Origin: Hyposmocoma kahamanoa
Lineage: Eukaryota; Arthropoda; Insecta; Lepidoptera; Cosmopterigidae
Assembly (NCBI RefSeq): GCF_003589595.1
Contig: NW_020654422.1
Location: 17,651,258-17,715,257 of the forward strand
Direction: 5' to 3'
Length of the DNA: 64,000 nucleotides
The translations under genes and the position numbers were made by a program. Positions 39,906-51,488 of this stretch are shown one piece after another. Every line of letters begins with the position of its first letter. Within the stretch, counting starts at the first letter, position 1. The notes below the pieces were generated by a model, which was given only the letters and a program-made list of their open reading frames with translations, was not told the origin of the DNA and made no database searches.

Positions 39906-41541
39906 AGAAAATACCAATTTATAATGACCCGGCTATAAACGACTCACTAGCCATTATCAAAAAAAGATTTGAGTACAAAGCCCTTTAGAGAGGACTCCGA
40001 TTTGCTTGATGATTTTTTGTTGCAGTCCGAGACGGTTAAAGATATACAAAACTTTAACAAAATGAGCTAAATCTATAACACAAATACATACGAAAAACAA
40101 ATGATAAGAAACTTGCAATTATAATGCTTTCTTGTAAAAGATATGTACGCATTTACAAATTATTTCATACGTTTGTATAAATATGTACATAAGGCGCTAA
40201 TGTCTTTTACACATTTCTCAAATAATCGTGAGTTTTTTACATCACGATCGATGCTATTACTAGTGAAATGTTTATACTGAGCACATATGTACTAAAAATA
40301 TTTTAAATTCACCGATTGTTCGTTATCGTGACCTGTTTTGATTCTGGCTTGTTTTAAGTGGTTCTCGTGCAAATGAAATGACGGACGCAAACTGACGGAC
40401 AATGTGTCTGGGTTTTTTTGTTTAGTTGATATATATTGTTGTGAACGAATTTGACAACACTTGTCTACTAAACCTACGATCTACACCTTTTAATATTAGT
40501 TAACCAAGATCTGGTAACATATATATTTGTTTAAATTATTGATTGGCGTAAGAACATAATGAAAAAACATTAAAATCATTAATACATTAAAGATAGTAAT
40601 GAAAAAAATCGTTAAAAGGTACAGGAACATAACGAAAAAAAGATTTAATGAAAAAATAGGTACAAGAACGTAATAAATCGAAAGTAATAGATGTGATTTA
40701 TTAAAACCTTTACCTTGATTGTCGTTAACAAATTGGATATTACGGGTTCACCATTTGAAACATGGAAGGACATTTTTGTACCTTCTCAAGTCTAAATTAT
40801 TGAGAAAATTAAATATGTAAATTTACCACGTAGGCGATTGCAGACACCGAGAAAAAAATCTCCAGATTTTATATCGTATATAACTAATCTAAACTTTATT
40901 CAGCCCACAAATAAGAGCCAACCGTACGTTCCGTGCCCGCGACATAAACAGTCATCAGGCTGAGCCCCTAGCCGAGTATCGGACAAATTCCTTTGATCTT
41001 GTTTAGGGTAAATCTTTTCGATTTATATGTTAATTTGGAAATTTGAATCTTGCGGCGCGGGTGTTACTTGTTAATCTCAATTCTTGTCTACTACGGCTTT
41101 ATTTTCGTACTTTTCAATTTCGAATCGTAATACCATTGTTTTTGGATACAGTTCTGTGTTCAGATATTATGAAAAATTTAGTATTTTGTTAAACTTCCAA
41201 TTATAAAATTATCTTTCCAGTTGATTTTTTACAGCAACATTCAATGCGGGTTTTCTAGGGCAAGAGCACAAGTGCGACTCCCACGTCATCGTTTTTTAAA
41301 CAGGTACACACTACATGTATATTCGTGCAAACGATTGCGCCTTTAAGGAAGTAGGAATTTCTTTGCTCAGCGCAAATTTTATCGAACACTCGTAATTTCC
41401 TTTGATCCCTCATCTATATTCAATGATCCGTGGACCGTAACGCCTCGTAAGCGAATTCATTATATCCTTGTGTTTTTATATAGATCACACGAATACCTTA
41501 GCTTAATAGTCTATGTGGTAGAAATGGCACAATATGTTTTC
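39906..41541. other. 1.6-kb unassigned AT-rich stretch
   Basis: At 40555-40690 there is a loose A-rich repetition of AACATAA(T/C)GAAAAAA words. No coding signal was seen. Confidence 0.45.
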
Positions 41542-41745
41542 TTTTTTTATAATACCAAGTGACAGAACGAACAAGTCGTGCGCCTGATGGTAAGCGACAC
41601 GCCTGTCGATAACAGTTGCAGTGCAACTCAGAGCTCGAAAATGCAAAGTTCTGAGGGGTACTGCCACTACGCCCGTCACCCTGAGACATAAGTCAACGAG
41701 TACCATGTGCCTGTAGTTTGACCAGCACCGCTAAACTTCAAAATA
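41542..41745 (-). repeat. R-A repeat, 3' two-thirds
   Basis: TTTTTTTATAATACCAAGTG, CTGATGGTAAGCGACACGCC, TACGCCCGTCACCCTGAGAC and GTGCCTGTAGTTTGACCAGC. It is cut by the insertion of the CATTGAC element at 41757. Confidence 0.85.
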
Positions 41746-41756
41746 TGCCTCAAGGT

Positions 41757-41965
41757 CATTGACTTACAATTATATGGACGTCGGGTCCGCGCTAAAAAGT
41801 GTCCGCACTTGTAAGGCGCTAAAATCGTATACAGAGCGCCAAACTCCGCTTTAGTCTTCATTTGTTCTACTGACAGCGCGATACTGCGATGACATTACAA
41901 TTTAAATTTGGAATAAGTTGACTTGGGACATTTTTTTCCGTCGTCCATTTATTTGTAAGTCAATG
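41757..41965. mobile_element. hAT-like MITE, 209 bp, CATTGAC ends
   Basis: The ends CATTGACTTACAA and TTGTAAGTCAATG are complementary. The exact 8-bp repeat CTCAAGGT flanks it at 41749-41756 and 41966-41973. The left half (CGCGCTAAAAAGTGTCCGCA, TCGTATACAGAG) matches 44577-44700. The right half (AGTTGACTTGGGACATTTTT) matches 12030-12091 and 45730-45802. Eight-bp duplications are typical of hAT. Confidence 0.9.
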
Positions 41966-41973
41966 CTCAAGGT

Positions 41974-43091
41974 GGCAATTATTTATTAGTGACAATAAAT
42001 AAACTAAGTGGAATATGGATTACCTACCGGAGCGCTGGAGTCTTTCTTTTTTTTTCATTCTATTTGTTCCTTGCACATCTTTCTACACATTTGTACGTGC
42101 AAACAGTTTTTGTCACGACCTACTTAATCATATTTTGAAGCTAGTATCAAATTTCATTCATGTCGGTTGAGGAACGGTCGAGTAATATTCCAAACAACAT
42201 TACTGGAGTTGTGTAATTTGAGTGGATGACAATAAATATTCGATAAAAACAACTTTATTTATCAACTACATTTACTTTAATAACGTCTATTATGTATATA
42301 AAAAGATCAGGTGTCAGTTCCAAGCGCTTTTTTTTATCCTCTCTTTTGGTGAAATTCGCTACATTTGAAGGCAGTAGTTATATGATGCGTCTTGGTTAGC
42401 TCCAAAAAACTATAACAAAGCTCTAAAAATAGTTCAAACTAATGTTGGTTAAAAATAATGTTATTATAATGGTACCTTGTTACATATATACAAACATATC
42501 ATCTCGTATGTCTCCATAATTAATCTCATCTATTGCATTCAGTTTAGTACGATCTTGTACCAATTTTTTTCTTAAATTTTTTTAAGAAAAAAGTTTTGTA
42601 TCGTTAGTATACGAATTCGTACTCTTGATGTAAGTATCTTCGGGGAACAATGATTTTTTTTACATTTTTTGTGGTGCTCAACTTCACACTACCACCCCAA
42701 AACGGTTTTTTGTGATTAATTCTACGGCAATCGTTAGTATATCGTAAGTATACTCACACTCGTCATAAGTATACTCGGATACATAAACGTATTTGTTAAA
42801 AAAAGTGGGCTGGTTCACATGTGAAGTTGGCTACTACCAAAAGTTTTTTAAACGGACCCGAAGACGCCTTGCGTAGCAAATCGTTGGTATACGTTAGTAA
42901 CCTGGTCAGTAACTCAGCAAAATGGTGGAATATTTAACAGCGTCAGACGTTCTTCAACAGCCTGTTTTATTAAAAAAATAATTAAGACATCATTACAGTT
43001 TTAATATCGTGATTCGCTTGATATTTTCAACAGTTTATGTAAAGAAAACTGTACAGCAAATAATTTAAAAAATCAGTGTACGTAGATTTCT
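41974..43091. other. Unassigned AT-rich stretch with CGTTAGTATA words
   Basis: ATCGTTAGTATA occurs at about 42602 and 42730 with a variant at 42885. CGTAAGTATAC-like words lie between. TTTTTTCTTAAA and TTTAAGAAAAAA make a hairpin near 42565-42592. The class is unknown. Confidence 0.4.
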
Positions 43092-43352
43092 AGTAGCCAT
43101 AGAGCTCCTTGTGAAACAGTTCGTTCTGGGAAGTACTGCCACTGTACTAATTTCTGCCGCCAAGTAATGTGAGCATTACTGTGGTCCAGTTTTGAAGGGT
43201 TGTCAACTTATGTCTCAGGGTGACGGGCGAAGTGGTAGTGCCCCTTAAATCTTCGCGATTTAAGCCCCGAATACTGCATCTGCTATGGATAAGCGTGTCA
43301 CTTGCCACAGGGCTCACGACTTGTTCGTCCCGTCATTTAGTACAATAAAAAA
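43092..43352 (+). repeat. R-A repeat, full length with middle deletion
   Basis: TAGTAGCCATAGAGCTCCTT to TAGTACAATAAAAAAAAG. The GGTGCTGGTGAAATTACAGG segment is missing, joining GTTTTGAAGGG to TTGTCAACTTATG. Confidence 0.85.
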
Positions 43353-44263
43353 AAGATTTGTTCAAATATTTGTCTACAAGTAGGTACTGTAAAGAAGGCT
43401 GAACTTCTTTAAAATATTATTTCCTAAAAAATTTGAATTAATTATAATTTGCACAACTGGTTTACGAGACAAAGAGATTCGAGTTAAAAAAGTTTGATGG
43501 AAAAGTTACAGTCTTTTTTAAAAGGGGCTTTTTAATTCAATTATTGTTTACGAAAAGATGTCGAGGGTTTTTTTTTCACTTTAAGTCTTAATTTTCCGTT
43601 GTGCCGAGAATTACCGTGTAGGCAACGAATTTTATGAATAAAAGTTACATTTATATTTACGTTATTATTAAGACAAGACAAATTTATTTCAATGTAACTT
43701 AATCTCAGACAATACAAGTAAAACAAACGTAAGTAAAGCTATTATAGTATTAAAATAAGCAATAAGAAGGGAATTTTATACAATCTTCACAGTAAAGCTA
43801 TACATTTTAATATAAGACCCTCATATGTAACTGCGATGCCTGTATTTTACCTACTGTAAACCTGTATTTTAGGCATCTTTTGGGCAAATTTCTTTATATT
43901 ACAGCTATTCTCTATTTATATAATTAATTAGTAGTTAAATTAATGGTACCTATAAAAAATATTATGAAACAACTTCGAGCAAGACCTCCGTTTCATTGTA
44001 AGTTTTACTCTTAAGCCAGAATTTGACGGTCCTTTTACATTCTATCATTCATTCGTTCATTATTATGTCGAATGTGTTTAACAAGAAAAACTATATCACT
44101 TTATTTACTCATATATTTTTTGTGGAAGTGTTATACTCGTAATTGTAATTTAAATGCAGTTTCTAGCTGCAATATCAGCCAAGAACTAGGTCGACATGTA
44201 AGAGTAATTAACAGATCCTTTTTTGTTGCGGCAAATCTATACAAATGTTTGTTTGTATTGTTT
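43353..44263. other. Unassigned AT-rich stretch
   Basis: No repeat was recognised. The 61-codon minus frame at 43541-43726 has no motif I recognise. Confidence 0.4.
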
Positions 44264-44450
44264 TGACGACCTCTGTGCTCAAGTGGCTTGTACACCGGTT
44301 TTCATGATGTCGCTATCTTTGAGATCACGGGTTCGATGCCCGGCCACGTGGCCTCTATGTAGAAAACTAACTTATAACACAAGTACTTTAGTTACTTATG
44401 CATTTTGGGAGCAGAGCAACGTATGGTGATGTTGTGTAATGTAATGTACT
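44264..44450 (+). mobile_element. SINE-C, tRNA-derived
   Basis: The head GACGACCTCTGTGCTCAAGT has a D-arm-like part. ACACCGGTTTTCATGATGTC fills the anticodon region, and CACGGGTTCGATGCCCGG is a clear T-arm/B box. The body ends with GGGAGCAGAGCAACGTATG and a GT-rich tail (GATGTTGTGTAATG). A second copy is at 63608-63795. Confidence 0.8.
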
Positions 44451-44576
44451 GTATGTCTGCCATGTATGCTTTCCATTATTATTCATCTTCTTGCTATAAA
44501 ACTTTAGCGAGTTGTTGTACCCATGCCCGCCAAAGTTTGTAAAGTTTTAGAACCAGTATAAAATATCAGGTGGGCA

Positions 44577-45802
44577 CATTGACCTACCAATAAATGGACG
44601 TCGTGTTCGCGCTAAAAAGTATCCGCACCTATAGGACGTTAAAATCGCATACAGAGGGTCAATCGCGCAACAATCTTCGTTTGTTCGACTAACAGCGCGG
44701 TTGTCAATCATGCAGTACTATATAATAATAACTTGTAAAAATTACTGCAGTAAAGTGTAAAAAGACGATTTTATATCATATTGTCACTAAACAAATATAT
44801 TGTGTTATCATAGTTCTCATTTAAATATTTAATTTATATATAAATGAATCGTGAGTATAAATTACAAAAGCACGCAAAATAATCAAATAGCTAACTGTCC
44901 TTTTTCTACAGACTGCATGCCCAAAATATGGAAAGAGACCCATTACCTCAATTTCAAGAAGCTTATATAAACTTCATATATAAATTTAACTGCTTATATA
45001 AATTTTCAATTGTTCGAACCACAAGCGATTGAAATGTTTAGAACAAAGAAACTATAGAGTCGCGTTGATTTTAATATTATTTTTAAAATGATTTTTTTAT
45101 TAAACGTTAGCAATAAGTAACAAAATATTGTTGTACTCGTTTTACGCCTTGGGATTACCTATCAGAAGTCAGAAACTACATTTGCCCGAAATAACGTTAG
45201 CTCGAATTTTCATAATGTCAAATGTATTTTTTTAGAAAGATTACAAAACAAAAGCTAATTTTGCCTTAGTGAAAAACATCAACATTACTCGAAAGCGTAA
45301 TGGTTTTATTATAAATCGGTTTTCGGAATTACGGATAAATATCCGTTTACGTTTAGTTTACGTTTAGTTGGAATATCGGTACATTTCTTGTAGTACACGC
45401 TTATTTTCACATTTGTAGTAATATTGGTATGTATGTATCTGCCCAACTCTTTATTATTTCTTTAAGTGAATTTGTTCAAAATTCGACATAATAATATATA
45501 TAAAAATTAATTAATATTTAGGATAAAGGCTACTCCATTACTCTTGTGTTCAAGTAATTTTCAGTCGAAGCTAAATAAGGTGCATTTTGTTAAGTGTCCA
45601 GTAGAAGCTGAATTTGGTGTATTCGGGCCCTTAAATTATTGCAAGCAAAATTAGGCAGTACTGCAATGATGTTACAATTTAAAATAAATGTTTTAGTTTT
45701 TTATATTTCGTTACATGTCACTACTTTTGTATAAGTTAACTTCGGACATTTTTTTCGTGGTTTTTGTATTAGACCCGACATCCATTTGTTGGTAGGTCAA
45801 TG
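44577..45802. mobile_element. hAT-like element, 1226 bp, CATTGAC ends
   Basis: It begins CATTGACCTACCAATAAATG and ends CATTTGTTGGTAGGTCAATG. The flanks are GGTGGGCA (44569-44576) and GGTGGGCT (45803-45810), an 8-bp duplication with one change. The left 120 bp and right 150 bp match the 209-bp MITE at 41757. About 950 bp of AT-rich interior separates them and holds no frame above about 60 codons. It may be a decayed, longer relative from which the MITE arose. Confidence 0.85.
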
Positions 45803-46011
45803 GGTGGGCTAGTTATTTCAAGAAATATATCCATAGCCAAAAAGGCGGTTCTTTTGTTGATGCATTATAAACTTTTCGATTTTCTTTTGTTTCAAATAAT
45901 GTATCTACAGCACAAAAGGCGGGCCAAAGACAAACAGTTTTTTTCTTTCAGTAAAATTCAATGCATGGTTACATTAAATGCCTCCGTACTGGAACGGTTA
46001 CCATGGTGTAT

Positions 46012-46317
46012 TTTTTATAATATTAAGTGACGGGACGAACAAGTCGTGCGCCGGATGGTAAGCTACGCGCCTATTCATAACAGTTGCAGTGCCACTCAGA
46101 GCTTTAAATAGCAAAGATCTGGGGGGCACTGCCGCTGCGCTCGTCACCCTGAGCCTGAGATTTATGTTGACAAGTCCCATGTGCTTGTAATTTCACCAGC
46201 ACCCTTACTCTTTAAAACCGGAACACAGTAACGCTGACATTACTGCTTGGCTGCAGAAATAGGTAAGGTGGCAGTACTTCCCTGGACGAACTCTTTCACA
46301 AGGAGCTCTACTGCTGC
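46012..46317 (-). repeat. R-A repeat, full length
   Basis: All blocks from TTTTTTATAATATTAAGTGA through GATCTGGGGGGCACTGCCGC to CTTCACAAGGAGCTCTACTG. A duplicated GAGCCT patch lies near 46152. Its 5' end abuts a SINE-B copy. Confidence 0.9.
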
Positions 46318-46480
46318 TGGTCTGCCACGAAGAAGTCCAGGGTTCAATTCCCGGGCCGGGAAAAATATTTGTATAGCATATTTCTCTTGTGAGTTTGGGT
46401 ATAATTTAAAGTAGTCTATGTGTGTATCCATGGCATTCTCGATACAGGGTTTCTCTAGTGCAGAGCTATGAGTGTGTAAG
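46318..46480 (+). mobile_element. SINE-B, head-truncated
   Basis: GGTCTGCCACGAAGAAGTCC and GGGTTCAATTCCCGGGCCGG are followed by AATATTTGTATAGCATATTT, CCATGGCATTCTCGATACAG and GCTATGAGTGTGTAAG. Confidence 0.8.
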
Positions 46481-46844
46481 TAAAAACATGTCTGGTATAG
46501 CTGGTGTTATATAAATTGCCTAATAATATTTTATACCACTTCACGAACGGAATTGAAAATAGAATATTGATTACCATCGATTACTAGTAAGTATAGCCAA
46601 GGACTATTCTGGATTAAAGCAACTTTTGGGACAAAAAAGCGCAATCAATTCAGATTAGCCATAATAATCATATTCCGATTGTAAACACACAACTTTTCCA
46701 TCTGCGGTTTAAAATTGGAATATGATTAAATATTGAAAATATTATAATAAATTGAAACATTTCACCGTATGGCTTCAGAGATGGCGACACCGGCAAACCG
46801 GTATGCACATCACTCGATCACGCAGATTGTCGCTCATGTCACGT
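46481..46844. other. Unassigned AT-rich stretch
   Basis: Nothing assignable was seen. Confidence 0.4.
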
Positions 46845-46972
46845 GCCACCAACTTCACTCACATGCCCCATGTGACTGTAGCACCAGCACCTTTACCCTT
46901 CAAAACAGGAACTTAGTAATGCTCACATTACTTGGCGGCAGAAATAGTTATGGTCTACTGGCTACTAAGTAA
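46845..46972 (-). repeat. R-A repeat, 5' half
   Basis: ACCAGCACCTTTACCCTTCA, AAACAGGAACTTAGTAATGC and TTACTTGGCGGCAGAAATAG. The 5' tip is shortened to GGCTACTAAG. Confidence 0.7.
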
Positions 46973-47015
46973 GAATATTCGCCCCTAACCTTAGTAGATT
47001 ACAAGATAACCTAAC

Positions 47016-47463
47016 CTCAGTACAGAGTACTAAAAAAACTGACCTCAAAAGTACGTGGAAGTACATATCATTAAAAAGTCTTATTGAAATTGGTTACCGG
47101 AAAGTGCGCAAACCCCAGTTCGCCACTATACGGGACTAGACACAGGAGATTATAAAAATCGGTTCACACTACTCAAAGTACAATATTGAGAGAGAAAAAC
47201 GCCTTGAATTAGAGAATAGCAAAATCAACAATTAAAATAAAATAAAATTTTAGGCGCTATTTATAAAAATGAATCTTTATGCGTGAAAACCCTTAGAGGT
47301 GGATGATTTTCTTCAAACGAAATGAGATCACTATGGAGGTACCCTCTTTCCATCAAAAAAAGAATTATGAATGTCGGTTCACAAATACCGGAGTTATTGC
47401 GTAAGATACATACAAAAGAAAACAGTCGAATCGAAACCTCCTTTTTTGAAGTCGGCTAAAAAT
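47016..47463 (+). repeat. Family H, near full length
   Basis: It begins CTCAGTACAGAGTACTAAAA, a start shared with 54831 and, reversed, with the end of 53126-53564. It continues ACTGACCTCAAAAGTACGTG, GAGAGAAAAACGCCTTGAAT, TTAGGCGCTATTTATAAAAA and CCTTAGAGGTGGATGATTTT. It ends AACCTCCTTTTTTGAAGTCG. The two ends share an imperfect inverted AAAACCGA(C)CTC motif. There is no coding frame and the class is unresolved. Confidence 0.85.
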
Positions 47464-47851
47464 TGTTGGCGGGAGAATTCTTAGTTTAATTCGTTTGTTT
47501 CTCAGATAATTGAAATGTAAATTACTTATTAGTATTCTATAGGTCTGGTATTGTAATGTACTTTATAGATGCTTTATAAGTAAAATGTAACAAAAAAAAA
47601 ACAATACGTACGTACCACATTTGAATTTTAATTTCGCATTCAAACTGTAGGAATATGGAATGATTAAATAAATCGCGTATATTTCGGATGTTTGAAAAAT
47701 ATTTTCATTAGTAATAATTTCATTTACAATATACATATAACTATCTCAAAAAGCTAAGAACTCGATGTAAAAAGGAGATATCACAAAATTTGCTCTCATA
47801 TACCACTGTCCCATATTTTCCTTCAACTTAGAAGCTGGGATTAGATATGAT
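47464..47851. other. Unassigned AT-rich stretch
   Basis: Nothing assignable was seen. Confidence 0.4.
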
Positions 47852-48068
47852 ACTGCCTTTGTGGCCGAACGGTTACCATGCTGGACTGCCACGCAGAGGT
47901 CCCAGGTTCGATTCTCCGGTCGGGAGAAATATTTGTATGGCCTACATTTATTCCTCTCGTGAGTTGGGCGTAATTTGCGGTTGTCTATGTGTGTGCCCAT
48001 GGAACTCGCAACACAGGTTTCCTTAGTGCGGTGTTATGTTGAGTGTGTGCGTTATTATTATTATTAGT
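47852..48068 (+). mobile_element. SINE-B, full length
   Basis: ACTGCCTTTGTGGCCGAACG, TTACCATGCTGGACTGCCAC, GAGGTCCCAGGTTCGATTCT, ATATTTGTATGGCCTACATT, CAACACAGGTTTCCTTAGTG and a final GTGCGTTATTATTATTATTA. It is a good reference copy together with 63156-63383. Confidence 0.9.
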
Positions 48069-48250
48069 ACACTGAAGTTTATATTATTGAAAAAGAGTCA
48101 CTTGTACAAATCCCCTGTTCGGAACCAATTCCAAAACCTCACTATAGCATATGTAGCATAGCATCTATACCACATCGATAAGAAATAAATAGTTTCATTT
48201 CCAATATTTTAATGTAAGTCATTCCAACCTTAATACCTTCAAAAGCATTT

Positions 48251-48435
48251 CAGTGCCTCTACCACGAACCTTCGGAGACAGTTGTCGCAAGCGACCGCGT
48301 AAATTACATCACAATTTTGTATGGCAAATTATACAGCGCCCCTAGCGGTCACAAGAAGAAATAACATTTTGTATACAAACATTTTACACGGTCGCTAGCG
48401 ATAACTGTCATTGTAATGTCATGGCAGAGGCACAG
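48251..48435. mobile_element. MITE with GTGCCTCT ends, ~183 bp
   Basis: GTGCCTCTACCACGAACC at the left matches the complement of the right end (GTGCCTCTGCCATGACAT). Farther in, GACAGTTGTCGCAAGCGACC faces GGTCGCTAGCGATAACTGTC, so about 50 bp are inverted. No clear target duplication was found. Confidence 0.8.
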
Positions 48436-49835
48436 TTGTCGAATATGATAGTTTTTCTAAATTCTAATATTTTAAAACATTCTAAAAGATCGATCATGCA
48501 CAGTATTCTAAACTATGATTCTAAACCCGTACCTGTTCAATACAAGCAAGACAGATAAGGGACCTATCGAACTAAATCGAATCTTCCCCACCTGTCATTA
48601 GATTTACTTCCACACAGGTTTGTGAGAAAGGTCAATTTTGTTTGGCACACATAAAATCCTTTGGGACGCTAAAGGTCACGCGAGATGGATTTGATGAACC
48701 TACACAGCGACACCACGCCCCTGGTCGCATGTCAGCTGTACTGGCAGTCCAACAAATCCAGTGATTGAATAATATTTAGGCTATTAATCTCCGACGCAAA
48801 GAGAGAGGAGTTATGTTTGAAGCCTCTGTTCGCATATCTGTGTCTGTCTGCGGCATCCTACCTCCTAAACGGTTTTTTTTTATTTGAAGGCTAATTTACT
48901 TGCGATGGTTCTTAGTTTTTTTTATGTTATGCTTACATAACCTATATAGCGACAGTAAACTGGCTGCATGCTAGGTATACGATCAGTATGTAGTTGTGCG
49001 ATTTCGCACTGTTGTTGCAATCTCGATGCAGTTGGCGTACCCATGTAGCGACTCTACACTGATGACATAGCAACTGTGATAGCAGCCGGCAGTTGTGAAT
49101 TTCAACTGCGATTTTATTTATTGTTGTTGCAATTTCGATGCAGTTGGCGAACCAATATTAGCATGCATGCTGGCTGCGTACCAGTGTAATGGCCAATTGC
49201 AATTTGGCGTTGTTTTATTCACCAAGCATTGTCATACAATTGATGCATTTATTGAAGAAATACAATCATACTTTATTATTGTACTTGCTTGTTTATGCCT
49301 TCAAGCAATTCTTACCAAAAGGTTGTACTTATAATAAGGCTTTCTATTATAGTTAGTATTAAGGTAATTTAGTATATATAGTATAGTATAGTAGTATAGT
49401 TCCTTAAGAAATATGTGATAAAAAAATTGTACATTGAAACAATAGTTCTTACAACAGTATAAGAAGCGATAAAAATTGGCCATTTTTTTCCTGGAAAGCT
49501 GTTGTTTAATCCACTTCATTTGCAGGTAGTTAACCTGCGCCCGACTTCAGTAAAGTGTAAGGGCTCATGTCTTATGCAAGAATAACTTCGGTGCGGTCGC
49601 TGGACGGACGAATCGCAGTACATCAAGGTGAATACCGAGGTTGAACTGTATATTATGCAGTGAAACTTCAATACGTACATGTACATGGTATTTTTAATTG
49701 AATAGTCTGCTAAATGTGTGTATTTTGTTGTGAATTTAAGTAGTCCTACTCCTAGAATTTAAGGAATCCTTTGCCTGCTGGACTATATTTTTTTTAATGT
49801 TTAGAAAGCCAACATGATGCATATACGACTAAAGT
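48436..49835. other. Unassigned stretch with a 26-bp direct repeat
   Basis: TTGTTGCAAT(C/T)TCGATGCAG followed by TTGGCG occurs at about 49013 and 49124. An AGTAT microsatellite lies at 49370-49395. Nothing else was assigned. Confidence 0.45.
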
Positions 49836-49933
49836 TTATCCAAGGAAGTAATGTCATCTTACCTTACCTATTTCTGCCGCCAAGCTGTAATGTGAGCATT
49901 ATTACGTTCCGGTTTTGAAGGGTAAGGGCATTG
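49836..49933 (+). repeat. R-A repeat, 5' fragment
   Basis: TTACCTATTTCTGCCGCCAA, GCTGTAATGTGAGCATTATT and GTTCCGGTTTTGAAGGGTAA. It is cut where family G begins. Confidence 0.75.
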
Positions 49934-49939
49934 ACCTGT

Positions 49940-50165
49940 AAGGGCGCATTTATTTGACACATATTTCGTCGCGCTTACGCCGCGCGGTCCTCGCGCGGAC
50001 ACCTCGTTGCCTCTAACTGTCATGGAAAAGTACGCTCTATTTATTTAGCTTTTACGTTTAAATGAGCATCACGTACGCGCAGGCGAGACTGGTTTGTCTT
50101 TGGTCTATGCGGCGATCGCCCGGTTGTATTATTCAGAGTAATTTAAACGTTGTTGCCTAGTACAG
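49940..50165 (+). repeat. Family G, single-orientation copy
   Basis: GCATTTATTTGACACATATT, TCGTCGCGCTTACGCCGCGC, CTAACTGTCATGGAAAAGTA and GCAGGCGAGACTGGTTTGTC. It ends TTAAACGTTGTTGCCTAGTA. It is the least rearranged member in the window. Confidence 0.75.
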
Positions 50166-50684
50166 TAAAGTTTAATTTCCCGTGTGTCACAATGGCGAAA
50201 ACCTAAGAGCACAATCATACTTACTGGCTAACACAGCAAGCTTTAAGAGATTAAAAATGTAGTAAAATTATTTAATTATACTTTACTGTCCAGGCCACAA
50301 TAAAAAGACATATATGAGGATAGGATGCTCAGGTATTATATAAAACAATTTTACTTTTCGTGTAAAATTACCGAATTTAAACGCTCTGAGTGACGACTGC
50401 TAGTTCAAATCCCCTCACCCTTTCCGCCCCCCTCAGTCGTCTACAAAAGCAAAAGCAAAAATAAATTAAGCCCTGTGTTTGAATAAGATTTTAAATCAAT
50501 AATATGGTACAAAGCCGATCAGTCTGAATCTTGAATAAAATATTTTCAAATATTTTTTAAGGTAGCTAGCGACTCCTAAAAATATTGTGATTCATGATTT
50601 TAAACGCATTGTTGCATTTTTTGATAATTTTATTTTCTGTCTATCATCATTTAATATAATCTATCATCTAGTATCAGTTGCCCT
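50166..50684. other. Unassigned AT-rich stretch
   Basis: Nothing assignable was seen. Confidence 0.4.
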
Positions 50685-50745
50685 AATACTACATTGGACC
50701 TTTCCAAGGCGAGAGTGAATATGCACTTTCTAGGCAATCATGCTA
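50685..50745 (+). pseudogene. LINE C-terminal scrap (9.8-kb family)
   Basis: LDLSKARVNMHFLGNH matches the LDLFKARVNRHYLGVH end. It is about 60 bp. Confidence 0.6.
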
Positions 50746-51210
50746 AATGTGTAGAACAAAACGTTGCTAGGCAACCAATGATGGTAGGCAACAAGAACAT
50801 TTTTTGTCAATGCTCATTATTTAGACTTGATCTGTCCATATTGATACTTATGATTTATGAACAAAAGCAATTAATTTTTTGAATCCTATTAATATTTACT
50901 GCTGGATGGTTGATGAAAAGAAACATAATTGTAAGATTATCTTGTATATTAATTTACTATGATTCTGAACTTGTGATTAATTTGATCTTTAATGTTTACA
51001 ATCTCTCCCTTCATATTAAAAAAATCATTAGGGATGGCACTGATTTATAAATAATTAATTACTTGTAATTTTTATTTTTAGGAGATTTGATACTTCTTTT
51101 GAACAAAATTCATCCCAGATATGACTTCAAGATCTAATCTTGAGTATTATCAATAACTTAATTGAATTTCGGAGAAAAATATTGAAATTGTGGATACTGT
51201 GAAACAATTT
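50746..51210. other. Unassigned AT-rich stretch
   Basis: Nothing assignable was seen. Confidence 0.4.
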
Positions 51211-51488
51211 TGTAGCAATAGAGCTCCTTACGAACTCTTGATGATGAACTCTAGTTCGTCCAGGGAAGTACTGCCACCTTACCTATTTCTGACATCAAGC
51301 CATAATGTGAGAATTACGGCGTTCTGGTTTTGAAGGGTAAATGGGATTTGTCGGCTTAGGTCTCAGGGTGATGGGCGCAGTGACAGCGCCCCTCAGATCT
51401 TAGTGATGGCAACTGCAACTGTTATGGACAGGCGTGTCGCTTACCACCCGGCCCATGACTTGTTCGTCCCGTAACTTGGTATTATAAA
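51211..51488 (+). repeat. R-A repeat, full length with small insertion
   Basis: TTGTAGCAATAGAGCTCCTT, then about 20 extra bases with CTCTTGATGATGAACTC. After that, GTTCGTCCAGGGAAGTACTG through AACTGCAACTGTTATGGACA to CTTGGTATTATAAACAAAA. Confidence 0.85.

Noticed and set aside
46980..47470. Helitron
   Set aside because: Family H has sharp ends but no TC...CTRR termini or 3' hairpin at the expected place, so I left it unclassified.
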